From Agrocybe praecox (lineage: Eukaryota > Basidiomycota > Agaricomycetes > Agaricales > Agrocybaceae), in assembly GCA_964017145.1 (NCBI GenBank), contig OZ024847.1, positions 1,736,001-1,800,000 on the forward strand: 64,000 nucleotides of DNA, read 5' to 3'. The notes beneath the pieces are model-generated. The model saw only the letters and a program-made list of their open reading frames with translations, did not search any database and had not been told where the DNA came from. Positions 1-9,904 of the stretch are shown piece by piece. Position numbers and translations under genes: made by a program. Position 1 is the first letter of the stretch, and the number at the start of each line of letters is the position of its first letter.

Positions 1-842
1 TCTCTAGTTACCTCCAGACAATAGCAGACATTGTCGTGCCTCTCCTTCAACTCATCCAGCTGATCACGAAGGTTGGTTTGACGTCGCTGAAATTCGCGGG
101 CCACATCTTCGCAGCAGTAAGTGAGGCGGTTATGCATCTCTGAGATAACACGACAGGATCCGGTATATGCAAGGTCAAGGATGAGCTCATTGCCCAGTAG
201 ATTCTCAGCCTGTTGGCCAGGTGGTAGAGCAACAGCAGGGTTTGTGGCAGCTGCAGCATTGGGAGAGGGAACATGGTTGACTAAAAAGAAACTTCAATGT
301 TGTAGCTAAAAGAAATAAGAAAATAACTCACGAAGTTCATCCATCCGAGCTGTGGCATTGCTGGGTGATTCACTGGGATCTTGAGACTGTGGGTGCCCAA
401 AGACTTGTGATGTGGCTGGTCCAAGAGTAGCAGCCTGAGGCACAGGAGCTGATCCTCCAACGGTTGCCAAAGAGAAGAGTGGGTGTTGCACATCATGGAA
501 GTTGTCACTGGCAGATGGGCTCAACGATCTTAAAACCATTTCAGTGAGAATGAGAATATGACAAATATAATAAACTCACTGGCAGCGACCCTCCTTCCCT
601 TTTCCTTTACCAGAACCTCCTTGTATGTGAATGCCAACTTGTCTTTTAGTGGGAGAGGACTCGGGCTCGGGTTTGATCGCAAATTTGAGACTATGGCGCT
701 TGCGATGAGAGCTGCGTGATTCCTTTTTGATTTGTGCACTGAACGGATTGCGCTTTGAGGGTGTTTGATGTTTGCGAGTGCTTTTTGATGATGATGACGA
801 CTTGAGCAGCTTGCTAGAGCTGCTAGAAGGCAGAGGCAACAT
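1..842 (-). CDS. Hypothetical coiled-coil protein, partial (runs off the window start)
   Basis: I do not recognise this protein. Three minus-strand exons join in frame: 580-842, 332-528 and 1-280, with GT-AG introns of 51 bp each. The chosen start at 842 is the first ATG of the first exon; an upstream exon is possible. The first exon encodes a Ser/Lys/Arg-rich, very basic stretch (SSSSSK-type runs) that looks disordered and could hold a nuclear localisation signal. The middle exon is Ser/Pro/Ala-rich. The last visible exon turns into a charged helical segment (around EFQRRQTNLRDQLDELKERH), probably a coiled coil, which continues beyond base 1. The splice phases fit, so it is likely a real gene. 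It sits next to transposon debris. No function is inferred. Confidence 0.5.
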
Positions 843-1440
843 AGTATCAGCACTCAGAGCATTTGATGATAGTAGTAGTAATGAAAAGAAAGGTTAAAAA
901 CTTACTGTATTGATTGAGGGTGGCCTTAAATAGTTCCAAGCCAAACGGAAGAAAATCGAGGATGAAAGAAACGGTGGAGACTTGCATGTGAGTCATAGAA
1001 AAAGGTAGTTTTGAATAGAAACTTGAAGCCGAAGATGAAAGAAACAGTGATGATGATAGGAAATAGCAGCAGAACAACCATGATGGTCCAGTTGTCTAGC
1101 GGTGGTTGGGAAGAGTTGCGAGAGTTGAGAAGAGGTGCAGGAGTTGAGAGCTCGGGAGGTGAGTCGGCCAGCTTGGCCAAGTTGTATTTGTTTGGCAAGA
1201 GCCCCAAGCTCAAAAAGGAAGCCAAACTGTGCCGAGCCGCGTGTCATCTTCCTGATGTTGAGTTGCAAACTCCTAGGATCGACCTTTGGTACCTAATAAA
1301 TCTCCGCGAGAGTTGGTTTTATTGAACAGACTACCTACCGTGTCATTTGAGCATCTTGGCGTTAGTTGAGCGACTTGAGTTAACTTGTAGAGTTCTCGAG
1401 GAACCTAAATAAACATATTGGGATAAAGTTTCCTCTGTCT
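843..1440. other. Presumed upstream region of the 1-842 gene
   Basis: No convincing gene. Read on the minus strand, 1050-1160 is rich in C and T with short CAACTC/TCTC runs, the kind of pyrimidine-rich tract often found in basidiomycete promoters and 5' leaders. Short open frames on both strands have no recognisable domain and are treated as chance. Confidence 0.35.
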
Positions 1441-1449
1441 TAAGTGACA

Positions 1450-1640
1450 TAAAGCTTAATACCCGCCTAAGTGGCAAGAATTGTCTAAGTGACGCCTAAG
1501 TGGCCCGTTCCTAGGGATAAGTTCCCTGCCTAAGTGGCAAATAGTCTAAGTGACGCCTAAGTGGCCCGTTTAGGATTGAGTCCCCTTTCTAAGTGATTAA
1601 AAGACTTTGGATTAAGTATCCAGCCTAAGTGGCGAACTAC
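1450..1640. repeat. Degenerate tandem repeat built on GCCTAAGTGGC
   Basis: The motif CCTAAGTGGC appears at least five times between about 1464 and 1633, alternating with TCTAAGTGAC. Two consecutive longer units (about 1464-1508 and 1529-1573) share the order CCTAAGTGGCAA, TCTAAGTGACGCCTAAGTGGCCCGTT. A decayed extra unit follows. It is a local minisatellite-like array next to transposon sequence; no coding potential is seen. Confidence 0.7.
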
Positions 1641-1799
1641 CTACACACTACATTTTGTGGAAACACATTAAACCTACGTTTACACTTTCCGAGGAACTTC
1701 ACTTTGTGCGTAAGCTACTCAAACACTTGTGATCTTCGATCCTAGGAAACGTTCTGTTGCATTAGAGAGCATATCTTTAGAGAGAAAACATAATTAACG

Positions 1800-2239
1800 A
1801 CGTGTATCGCGTATCCCTCCCACGAAAGAACTAATCACATTGATTGGGTTTTGTTTCGGAGTATATACAAAGTACAAATTGTACATACACACTCAACCCC
1901 GCAGCAAGCACCTTACCGTTAGGCGGTCGGAATGTTACTGGTTTGACGGCGCTTGCGCCATCGCAAGCGAGTAGGCATTGTGGCCGGGCATCGGCCCAGC
2001 CCACAGTCCACCACCCACCCAGTCCGCAGTCCCCTCACGTTCCAAGTCGCATCGCTGCTTCCGCTCAGCCCGTGCGCCGCTGAAGGGTCGGGCCATAGCC
2101 CACAAGCAAAGGTACCCACTAAAGGGCCCCCAACGCCCCCGCAGGGTCAGGACAAATCCCACAAGTTGGAGTACTAGAGCGTGTGCCATTGTAATGGCAA
2201 AGAGTCCGAAGTCCAGGCAGAGTGTGTCCCGCAGGCCAA
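1800..2239. other. GC-rich stretch beyond the LINE 3' end; no gene assigned
   Basis: This stretch is more GC-rich than its surroundings and has long open frames on both strands, but their translations are low-complexity and match no family I know. It lies directly downstream of the LINE coding region in the LINE's own direction, so it may be its 3' untranslated region. The LINE end and any target-site duplication could not be fixed. Confidence 0.3.
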
Positions 2240-2256
2240 GCCCGAGCCCAACCTGC

Positions 2257-2762
2257 TTATCTGACCCCTGCAGGTCGCCTGAACGCAAATGCCGAATCGT
2301 TGTCGTGCAGGAATTTGGTCAGATGCACCAGAAGTTCCGGTGACCGACCGTCTCGCTCGCGTGTATGTTTGGTACACACTTGCAATATGTGTGCGCGCGT
2401 CTGCAGGTGGTGGCCACATTCGCATGCATGAGTTTCTTGAATGTTGAAGCACTCGTAATAAGCAACAATTGGAGTGTGATTGAAGATGCATCTCATCATC
2501 CTCGCGACGTACGGTATGTGTTCGTCTTTCACTTCACAGAGCCAAGTACCTTCTTGAAGATACGTCGGCTCGAGTAAATCCCTGGCTCGATTTTTGAGTG
2601 GCAGAAAGTTGTACCCTCGGTAATTGGGGTCTCAGAAGAGTCTTCCAATCCTCCTGTACTGTTTTAGTGACGACCTTTCGTACACTGTCTAAGGAAGTAG
2701 CCGGGTTATCCCCGACAGGTTCAACTTGAGCCCAACTAATGTCATTGGCTTCTTGGTGTATC
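2257..2762 (-). pseudogene. LINE ORF2 C-terminal end
   Basis: The frame entering from the far side of the MITE (QEANDISWAQVEP) continues to about 2600, where a one-base shift moves it to KNRARDLLEPTYLQEGTW and then KDEHIPYVARMMRC. The last part carries CECGHHLQTRAHILQVC, the Cys/His motif that ends the RNase H-linked region of fungal LINEs. The frame stops at 2257. This shows that the LINE was continuous before the MITE entered. Confidence 0.75.
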
Positions 2763-3627
2763 AACCAGTGCTGTCAGATTTATGTATGAGTGATCCATAG
2801 TTGCTAGTTATAAAGTATGCATCCACAAGGGCAATTTCCCAACTGCCCAAGGATGCATCAAGCCTTCTGGCTGGCCTATTGTGACCATTTGTGACTTATC
2901 ATGTGATAGTCATGTGTCTGCTATTGATGGGATCAAAATCCTTGCACATGACTTTTTGCTTGCCTCTATTTACATGTTTGGGCTCCACTCATTTGTTTAT
3001 ATGGCCTCAAATACAAACAAATAATGATGTCAGCAGGCAGAGGCAGGCCTGCTACAAAACAAACAAAGCCTTTGAGCGACATCACATCCAAACAACCCAA
3101 TAAGGCAAAAGGACTTTGGACTTTGAGATTTTGCGATAAAGTCCTCTCAATGCATGATGGGTGGGACTAAGATATGACCAAATAAGATCAAATCTATTTT
3201 TAGAACGAATCTATTTATAACTCGGATCTATTTTTAGAGCACTTTACATATTTGGATAGTTCAAGCCTAAAATGGTATAGCACATTTTTTTGATAATTTT
3301 AGGATTTATTTTTGGCTTGCTATAAATATTTCAATCTTTTATTTTGATTTGTATCCGGCTTTCTGCAGACATTTTGTGTTTTGTGGCTGAACTGTTGATG
3401 ATTATGTAATTAAAAATATTTAGCATAACTTTTGAATTTTTCTCTACAACTTTGATTTTTGGTGGCTGTGCACCAGATCACATGACTTTCACATGACTAC
3501 GGCCCTCTAGTCACTGTCGGTCACCTTGATGCATGGCCTTGGGCAGTTGGGAAGTTTCCCCTGTGGATGCATACTTTATAACTAGCAACTTAAGGGAGGT
3601 CATGCATGTGTCTGCCAGCAACAGGTG
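2763..3627. mobile_element. Non-autonomous DNA transposon (MITE), hAT-like, family copy 1
   Basis: The 865 bp insertion is flanked by the perfect 8 bp direct repeat GGTGTATC (2755-2762 and 3628-3635). Its ends form long, imperfect terminal inverted repeats of roughly 100 bp; the best-conserved part is GTTGCTAGTTATAAAG at 2801 and its complement ending about 3588. No transposase frame is present. Joining the two sides through one copy of the repeat restores an unbroken LINE frame (KWRIH then QEAND). An 8 bp duplication fits hAT elements; KDZ-type elements, common in mushrooms, are an alternative. The inner part (3150-3480) is related to the MITE at 11528-12321 in the opposite orientation. Confidence 0.85.
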
Positions 3628-3712
3628 GGTGTATCCTCCATTTCAGTTTCGATGGAACCTGAATGAAGTCAACTTTGCATGTGGCATCTTCTTCTAGCCA
3701 CGGTTGAAGGGC

Positions 3713-5905
3713 TCAACAAATGGCCAAAGAGTGTCCTTGGCCACTATGGAGTGTAGGGTCTAGCGCTCGTTTGGCCGAAGCTATTGAGTCAGTGAATATG
3801 ACAATTCTCTCACAATTATCCTGCTGGGTGGCAAGGACAATCGCTGAACGAATGGCAAAGAGTTCTGCGTCGGGAGCAGTCACTCGTCCGGCTGGATGTA
3901 ATATGGTGTGGATCCGCTCATATCCCCAGTATAATAAGGCAGTCAAAACCGCCTGTCGTTGTACGTCGTTCAGCACCGAAGCGTCAACCGCACAATACAC
4001 CATTGTTTCTTGGTCCTGTGCTTCCTGAAGCATCTGATTAAGACCAACGCAAACCACCTCTGCTGACTCGTCATCAGTGGGGCATGGTTCAAATGTGAAT
4101 CAGTCATCGAATAGATCCAACAACCTATTTCCAGGTCAGGCCTCTGTTGTGATAGGCGAGAAAGACTCTGTGAGTTCAGGGAGATGGCGGTCTATCTCCA
4201 TGAGGGCTCCTCCTACCTTTGCTTTCTGAGCAGGAGTGAGCCTTGAGATTGCTAACAGGTGAACGTCAGCCCGCTTGTGATGTTCCTCAGAGAGGAGTGA
4301 CCTAAACGGATGGGTGTCTGAGAGTGTGGCGGCTCGGTAGTTAGACCAACCACGAAGTTTCTTCAGATGAAGGTGGATGGGGATGAGGCCCTTGCGGGCC
4401 TCAATCCCGCCTGTGGGAGAGGTGCGGAACGCACCTGTGATCCAAAGTGCCGCTTTATGCTGCATTTTGCGCAAGTCTTTGAGGGCTCCCTTAGATCCGG
4501 AGCCCTCGAAGTACCACAGACGATATCCGTACGTTGCGATCAGTAAGACACACGCTCGGTATAATAGTCGCTTCTCCTTGGGGTGGAGACCACAAGTTGA
4601 ACTTCCAAGCATCTTCATAGCTTTCACCGATGATAGAGACTTGGTAGAATAGAACCGCACATGCTCCTTGAAGGTGAGCTTGCGGTCGAAGTAGAAGCCC
4701 AAATAGCGCCAAACGTGCTTGGGGCGAAGAGGAGTATCCCCCATGTATGGGGTGTATCCGAGGTCGAAGGGTGGCGGGTCATAGTCATGTGACCGGTCGA
4801 AACATGCATATTCGGACTTGTTATGTTCAAGGATGAGTCCGATGGCGGTGAAGAGTCAAAGGAGGACTGTGTAGGCAGCCACAAGGGTTACCGTGTTCTC
4901 CTGGAGAGTTTTGGCCTGGGCAATACAAGTGCCGTCGTCCACGTAGGATAGAAGTGATGTCTTATGAGATATCTCTTCCATATGATATAGCTTCATCACC
5001 AGGGCGATGTATAGTGCTGAGAGGATGGGGGATAGGGCGGAGCCCTGTCCCACACCGACGTCCGCCTGCCTAGGGTCGGATGTAAACAAATTCCACCTAT
5101 AAGAGGTGTATTGGTCAACAAGGGAGGAGGAGAAGAACCACACCACAAGTGGCAAGAACCCCTGCTTCCTGAGTATTGCCTTGAGCATGTCATGGTTGAG
5201 AGATGGGAAGAACTGGGCTATGTCGAAAGCGACAATGCTGGTCTTGAGTCCCTTAGTCCACCCAGTGTGAATCAGATGGGTAAGGTACAGCCCTGTGTCT
5301 TCGGTTGAGCGCTGTTGCACTCCTCCGACTTGATTAGGGTGAACAAGGTCGAACTTGATCATGTTGTATTGAAGGCGATTTGATATCATCTTCTCAATAA
5401 GTTTCCCTGTGGTGTTCAACAGCACAATGGGCCGGAATGCCTTAGGGTTAGAATATGTAGGTTTGCCCGGCTTCGGTATGATTACTGAAGTGGACTCCTT
5501 AAAGTGCCTAGGCCAATAACCTACACGAATGCAGGCGTTGGCTAGGTTGATAAGAAGTTGTGAAGCAGCAAGCTGCTTCACAACTTCTTTGAGGATTGGC
5601 CAAGACACATGGTCTGGGCCGGGGGATGAAAGACTTGAGCAAGGCGCAAGCGCCTCATCCAGTTCTAATTTGGAGAACGGGGGCCAGTCCCGCTCCTGAA
5701 GGGTTGGGAGGGGGTCTAGGACTGCAAGGTCTACAACTCGGCCGGAGGCCGAGTTGTAGGTGTTGTGGAGGGCGTCCCATAGGGAGTTCATTCCATGGCA
5801 GGGCCGTCCTTGGTATTGCATGGCTTCACATGTGGGTAGTTTACGCTGTTTGACCCATTCCATTAGGTCCCACGGGTGTCTGTTAGTATAGGCAATCTCC
5901 GAGAT
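3713..5905 (-). pseudogene. LINE ORF2, reverse transcriptase and RNase H domains
   Basis: One reading frame runs from 5905 to 3713 on the minus strand, broken only by TGA codons at 4856-4858, 4136-4138 and 4100-4102, and closed by another TGA at 3713-3715. It is also preceded by TGA codons at 5906-5908 and 6071-6073. Reverse transcriptase landmarks are FRPIVLLNTTGKLIEK, GVQQRSTEDTGLYL, SIVAFDIAQFFPSL (motif A), GQGSALSPILSALYIA (motif B) and SYVDDGTC (motif C, YVDD). RNase H follows: VYCAVDAS, APDAELFAIRSAI and IVIFTDSIAS hold the catalytic acidic residues. After the terminal TGA the same frame goes on (ALQPWLEED) to the MITE insertion site. Confidence 0.85.
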
Positions 5906-6147
5906 TCAACTCTCAAAGAATTTGCGTTTGATGTCTTTCATGACTTTTCTGAATGCTTTCCACCTTTCGTCGGTTTTATTCATACAATAGGCAGCTAGTG
6001 AGTTTGTGCACTTGTCATTCCACCATGGCTTAGAGTGTTTTGTGATTCGGGTCTCCTTTGCATGGGAGTCTCATGCAGCGGTGAAGAAATCAGCTAGCGC
6101 TTGCGCAGCCCGCTCAACATCATCCCTGGTTTTGAGACGTTCCACCT

Positions 6148-6972
6148 CTATGGCAGCAACTTTCCCGGGCAGCTCGGTCTTCCAGAGCCCTTTGCGATTG
6201 TAAAGTGGATCACATCTTCGATGTCATCCCCTAATTTGACAGAAGCTATCAACGGAATATGATCTGTTTGCCCCTGATGTTCCGGTGCACGAGTGATGCG
6301 ACTTCTCGCTGACTCAGAAATCCCGTGAAATACCAGATCTATGACCGATGGCCGAAGGTCTGGGTTGTTGGATATAAATGTAGGGCCTGGATTGGACAGT
6401 TCCGTCCATTCTAGGTCTAGTTCGGCAGCTACGTCTAGTAGCACAATAACATCCCACCGATGATACGTGACGTTGGGGTCCCATATCCTCGAGTGTGTGT
6501 TAAAGTCCCCACCCATATATTGGAATGGGGGAAGTTCGTCGACGTGGTCCTGTAAATACCGGATCGCTGTACTTCTGTCATCTGAATAGACGTTCATGAA
6601 GTTATAAGTCTCGTTGCCTTGAAACAGCGAGAGAACAAAGATGTCGCGATGATCAATAAGATCTTGCCTCATAGAAGGGTGGAGCCTCTCGAGTCGTTTG
6701 GAAACATATGCCATGACCCAAGGAGGAATCTCCTCGTTTTCCGGGGGGCGCACTATATACAACCAAGCAGGATGCATAGGCGCGCCAACGATGTTATCAC
6801 CTTCCTTACTAGTTGAGGAGGGCGCTTGTCTTATTATCTGCCAAGGCGGTTCTTGCACAAAGATAACATCAACTGTATCGATTAACGTCTCGAGTAACAC
6901 ATGTAGGTAATTGTACTTCTTAGCTACATTATGTGAGTAAATACTAATCTCCTTGCCTAGGCCATTGCGCAT
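6148..6972 (-). pseudogene. LINE ORF2, APE-like endonuclease domain
   Basis: This is the N-terminal part of the LINE polyprotein. SIYSHNVAKKY matches the start of the exonuclease/endonuclease/phosphatase fold, IFVQEPPW carries the catalytic Glu in the usual QEP context, and GGDFNTHSRIWDP is the typical GDFN motif. The C-terminal part has VIDLVF and the QTDHIPL motif ending in the catalytic His (…DHIPL). The domain nicks target DNA to prime reverse transcription. The frame is lost near 6185 by a one-base change, after which the polyprotein continues in another frame (KTELPGKVAAIEVERLKT), so the copy is a pseudogene. Confidence 0.8.
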
Positions 6973-7190
6973 TAAGCTACGGGGAGGGGGTTAGTACGAT
7001 CACAGAGATTCTGTCGCAAGCGATGTACCTCTGCATATTTGCCATCGATCCAAGCACGATCGAAGCGGTTGATCCAGAACTTGCATTTACGCGAGTTCAC
7101 AGCGTGATCCCTCTTGCAGTTGACACAGTGAGCCGTAGTGCTTGTCGGATGAGGTTGGATGAAGAGGCATATCGTCCTGGCCACTGTCAC
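6972..7190 (-). pseudogene. LINE ORF1 3' fragment with retroviral-type zinc knuckle
   Basis: The short frame contains CVNCKRDHAVNSRKC, a C-x2-C-x3-H-x6-C pattern like the last zinc knuckle of LINE gag-like (ORF1) proteins, which bind the element's RNA. It ends just before the endonuclease frame starts (the stop lies at 6972), as expected for an ORF1/ORF2 junction. The upstream part of ORF1 is not readable as an intact frame and seems replaced by the tandemly duplicated sequence at 7139-7440. Confidence 0.55.
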
Positions 7191-7440
7191 AGTGTTCGTC
7201 CTAATGAACTTGAGGGCATGTTAGCATGAGTATGGAGCAAACGATGTCTTCAACCCACCGCTTGCCTGTTAGTTGGATGAGGTTGGAAGAAGACGCAAAC
7301 AATCCCAGTCGCCGTCTAGAGCAGTGCTTGTCGACAGATGAGGTTGGATGGAGAGGTATATCGTCCTGGCTGCTGTCACAGTATTTGTCCCAATGAACTT
7401 GGGGGTACGTCAGTATGAGTCTATGAATGAGAAATGTCCC
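7139..7440. repeat. Two tandem copies of a unit of about 186 bp
   Basis: Copies starting near 7139 and 7325 both begin TGCTTGTCG and share GATGAGGTTGGAT, ATATCGTCCTGG, CTGTCACAGT, AATGAACTTG and AGTATGAG-like blocks in the same order. A shorter related block (GATGAGGTTGGAAGAAGA) lies between them near 7277. The first copy overlaps the coding end of LINE ORF1, so the array probably belongs to the LINE 5' part. Confidence 0.65.
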
Positions 7441-7942
7441 ACCTCACCATGCCCCTGTGGGTGACGCCACCTACCTTCTCAAATAGAACCTGTAAGCTGC
7501 CATAAATCACACATGTGGTTGCTATCTTGAAAGGGGTTGGTCCTAATGAAGTACATGTTAACACCATTGGTTAGAACAGAAGATATCCTCAACTCACCGT
7601 GCGCCTGTCGGTTGAACAAAGAGACTTGGGCCATTTTCTGGCTGCGTTAGCAGGTACCTAGGGAATAAATGTTCCACGCACGCCTATGAACATGTTGGCA
7701 GGGACAAGTTCCACTAAAAGATTGTCATTTCTTCTGGGCTCGAAGATCGACAACCGCTCTTGCCACAGCTGGTCTAATATCAGAAAGTCTGGTCAGATAT
7801 ATTGGATCCGATGTCTAGTAACATATCGGAATCCCACCACGTAGTACACCCGTGCACCTATGCATAACCTCCTGCATCGACATGTGGTATTGATTTCCTA
7901 ACCCAGATGGGCCAATCGTGTTTGAAGTGTTCATGTCCCGGC
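7441..7942. other. No gene seen; probable LINE 5' or other transposon debris
   Basis: No frame with a recognisable domain and no splice-consistent gene model. The segment CTCAACTCACCGTGCGCCTGT near 7591 resembles CACCTCACCATGCCCCTGT near 7440, so the tandem organisation of the preceding repeat seems to continue in degraded form. Confidence 0.3.
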
Positions 7943-8418
7943 TGTCAGGGTTTCCCCTATTTTTCCTTATTTTTCTATATTTATTTCGCATTTTTCCCTT
8001 TTGTAGATGTGTAGATATCTTATCTGTTTCATATCTTTGATTATCTCTTGATTATCTCTTGATTACCATTTGATTAGATACTTATCACTTTAATTTCCCA
8101 TGAGCATAGCCTCATCTATTCTACATCATTCTACATCATTCTTTTACTTTCTTTATGATGTCATTGCCTTATTCATCATTCCTTTCTATGATGTCATGGA
8201 GGAATCTTCTAGAATAGCTGTAGGGTATATATACTGGACATGTATGTAGCTGTAGCCCCAGCTTCAATCTCTTAGGATATCCACTATCATTGGTGTGATC
8301 TCTTAGAACCATTGAGTGTCTCTCTCTCTTTTCATCTCTCTCTCTCTCTCTCTCTGTTTCCCTCTTGCTTTGTCTTTGTTGGTGGCCTTGTCACACTGAT
8401 CTTAGTGTTGCCCTGACA
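7943..8418. mobile_element. Solo LTR (476 bp) of an LTR retrotransposon
   Basis: The segment starts TGTCAGGG and ends CCCTGACA, a perfect 8 bp inverted repeat with the canonical TG…CA ends, and is flanked by the perfect 5 bp duplication CCGGC (7938-7942 and 8419-8423). Inside are a TATA-like run (TATATATACTGG near 8226) and a long CT tract (8320-8355). No internal retroelement sequence adjoins it, so it is the product of LTR-LTR recombination. The family (Gypsy or Copia) cannot be told from the LTR alone, and the direction is not certain, though the TATA box and CT tract suggest plus. Confidence 0.9.
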
Positions 8419-8423
8419 CCGGC

Positions 8424-9900
8424 TAGGTCAACAAGTAGCAGTAAACAATTTCAAGAGCACGATGGTATGAGGAGTCAACCGTGAGGCCGTTGTTGCCGTT
8501 GTCGTAAGAGGTCCTTGTCGTCCATGTCTTGTTGTTATCGTCGCGGTCCTTGTTGTTATCATCACAGTTGTTGTCGTTGTCATATTCGAGTCACTGCTCA
8601 CATCCCTACCAAGAGGGGAGGGGCTGGGTAAGATCAGTCAATGATAACTGGGAGGACCATAGTTGATACATGATGGGTGGAAGAAGGAAGTTGAACGTTG
8701 GCATCGAACTAGCTCAACCGCATTAGGTGGTCGGAGTTTGAAATGACTTCCCCACTGAATTTGGCCATCCATTTTGCAAATCACATTATCGGTGAGTACG
8801 TCTTCAATGATTCAATACAACAAATTACACATATTTTGTGTAGCTAGCAATAGTAAAATTTAATATCATACATCCGAAGTGCAAATACTGCAAGTACGAG
8901 GGTCAAGATTGTGTAGTGTTTCCAATGTACTATTCTTAGCCCTTGAATTCAGACTTGGGGTTATTTTGAGAATATAGATTGGTTTTAGAGGAATCAGATC
9001 TGGTTTTAACTATATACATTGATCTTTGGAAGAGGATCTACTCACAAAGTAAGCTTTGAACCTCTCATTACAATACAACCTCCGATAAATACAAAGATAA
9101 CAGCATGATGATGATGATAACAAGATTGAATGAAGTTGATCTTCTAAAATCCAGTGACTCAGATTGTATTGTGGTACATACATAGTAGCTACTCACTCTC
9201 ATGTAATCCTATAGAATGTATGGACACGGTAGAGATAGTAAGGTATTGTATGAGATGATTAGAATAATTAGTTGTAAGTTGTATCTCCAATCCAACTGTA
9301 CTAATTGTAACCAAGTCGTAACACAAATGGTAATTAATATAAGCCTATTTTTGATCAAAATTTGAACATTGACGTAGTCAGGTTCGCCGTTAAAATAACA
9401 CATTGAAAGGTATATTGTGGGAAAATGATTTGCAAAGAAATACCTATCGATCCATTCAAATCACAAAGTTGGTAATAGTAAAATCCAAAATCTAGGTAAC
9501 TAAATTCAAAAGTGTTCGATGCAGAAAGAACAACACTTTATGCATACTATACATCCATTCTTTGAAACTGAGTACACTGCTCTCACAATATTTATGATAA
9601 TTAGGCGGGGAGGTAAGCAAAGATGCACTTCATATTTTTGATCCTCTTGCTAAAACCCATCACATTAGATATACAAGCGTCTAGAAAGGCATTCATATTG
9701 CGAAATCGGCTACTACTGAGAATATTTTATTTTACCATTCACTCTGTACTCTTAGAAGAATCTTAATTTTCGTATAAATGTATGCACACTTAAAGGGAGT
9801 GCTAACCCCAAAAAATCATATTTCCACAATTTTCTACCAACAAAAAAACAACACTGACCAGGGGGAGGATATGAACAACTAAGATCTACAACCCAAAAAT
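8424..9900. other. AT-rich intergenic DNA, no gene seen
   Basis: Positions 8485-8590 carry an imperfect GTT/GTC trinucleotide run (TTGTTGCCGTTGTCGT and similar). A 22 bp string at 8728-8749 recurs exactly at 26125-26146. The rest is AT-rich with no long frame, no recognisable domain and no terminal repeats that I could pair. Confidence 0.4.
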
Positions 9901-9904
9901 GTAT

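Larger units (their letters stand above)
2240..7230 (-). mobile_element. Degenerate non-LTR retrotransposon (LINE), Tad1-like, interrupted by a MITE
   Basis: On the minus strand the order is: a zinc-knuckle fragment (7190-6972), an APE-type endonuclease (6972-6148), reverse transcriptase (about 5905-4140), RNase H (about 4060-3713 continuing past a MITE) and a C-terminal cysteine/histidine motif (about 2460-2410). This EN-RT-RNase H layout is that of the fungal Tad1 clade, which unlike most LINEs carries its own RNase H. The copy is dead: there is a frameshift near 6185, at least six in-frame TGA codons, a second frameshift near 2600, and an 865 bp MITE at 2763-3627. The exact ends were not determined. 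Confidence 0.85.

Noticed and set aside
1935..2288. Long open frames on both strands in GC-rich DNA
   Set aside because: The translations are low-complexity and have no domain; the GC content itself makes stops rare. Likely LINE 3' flank.
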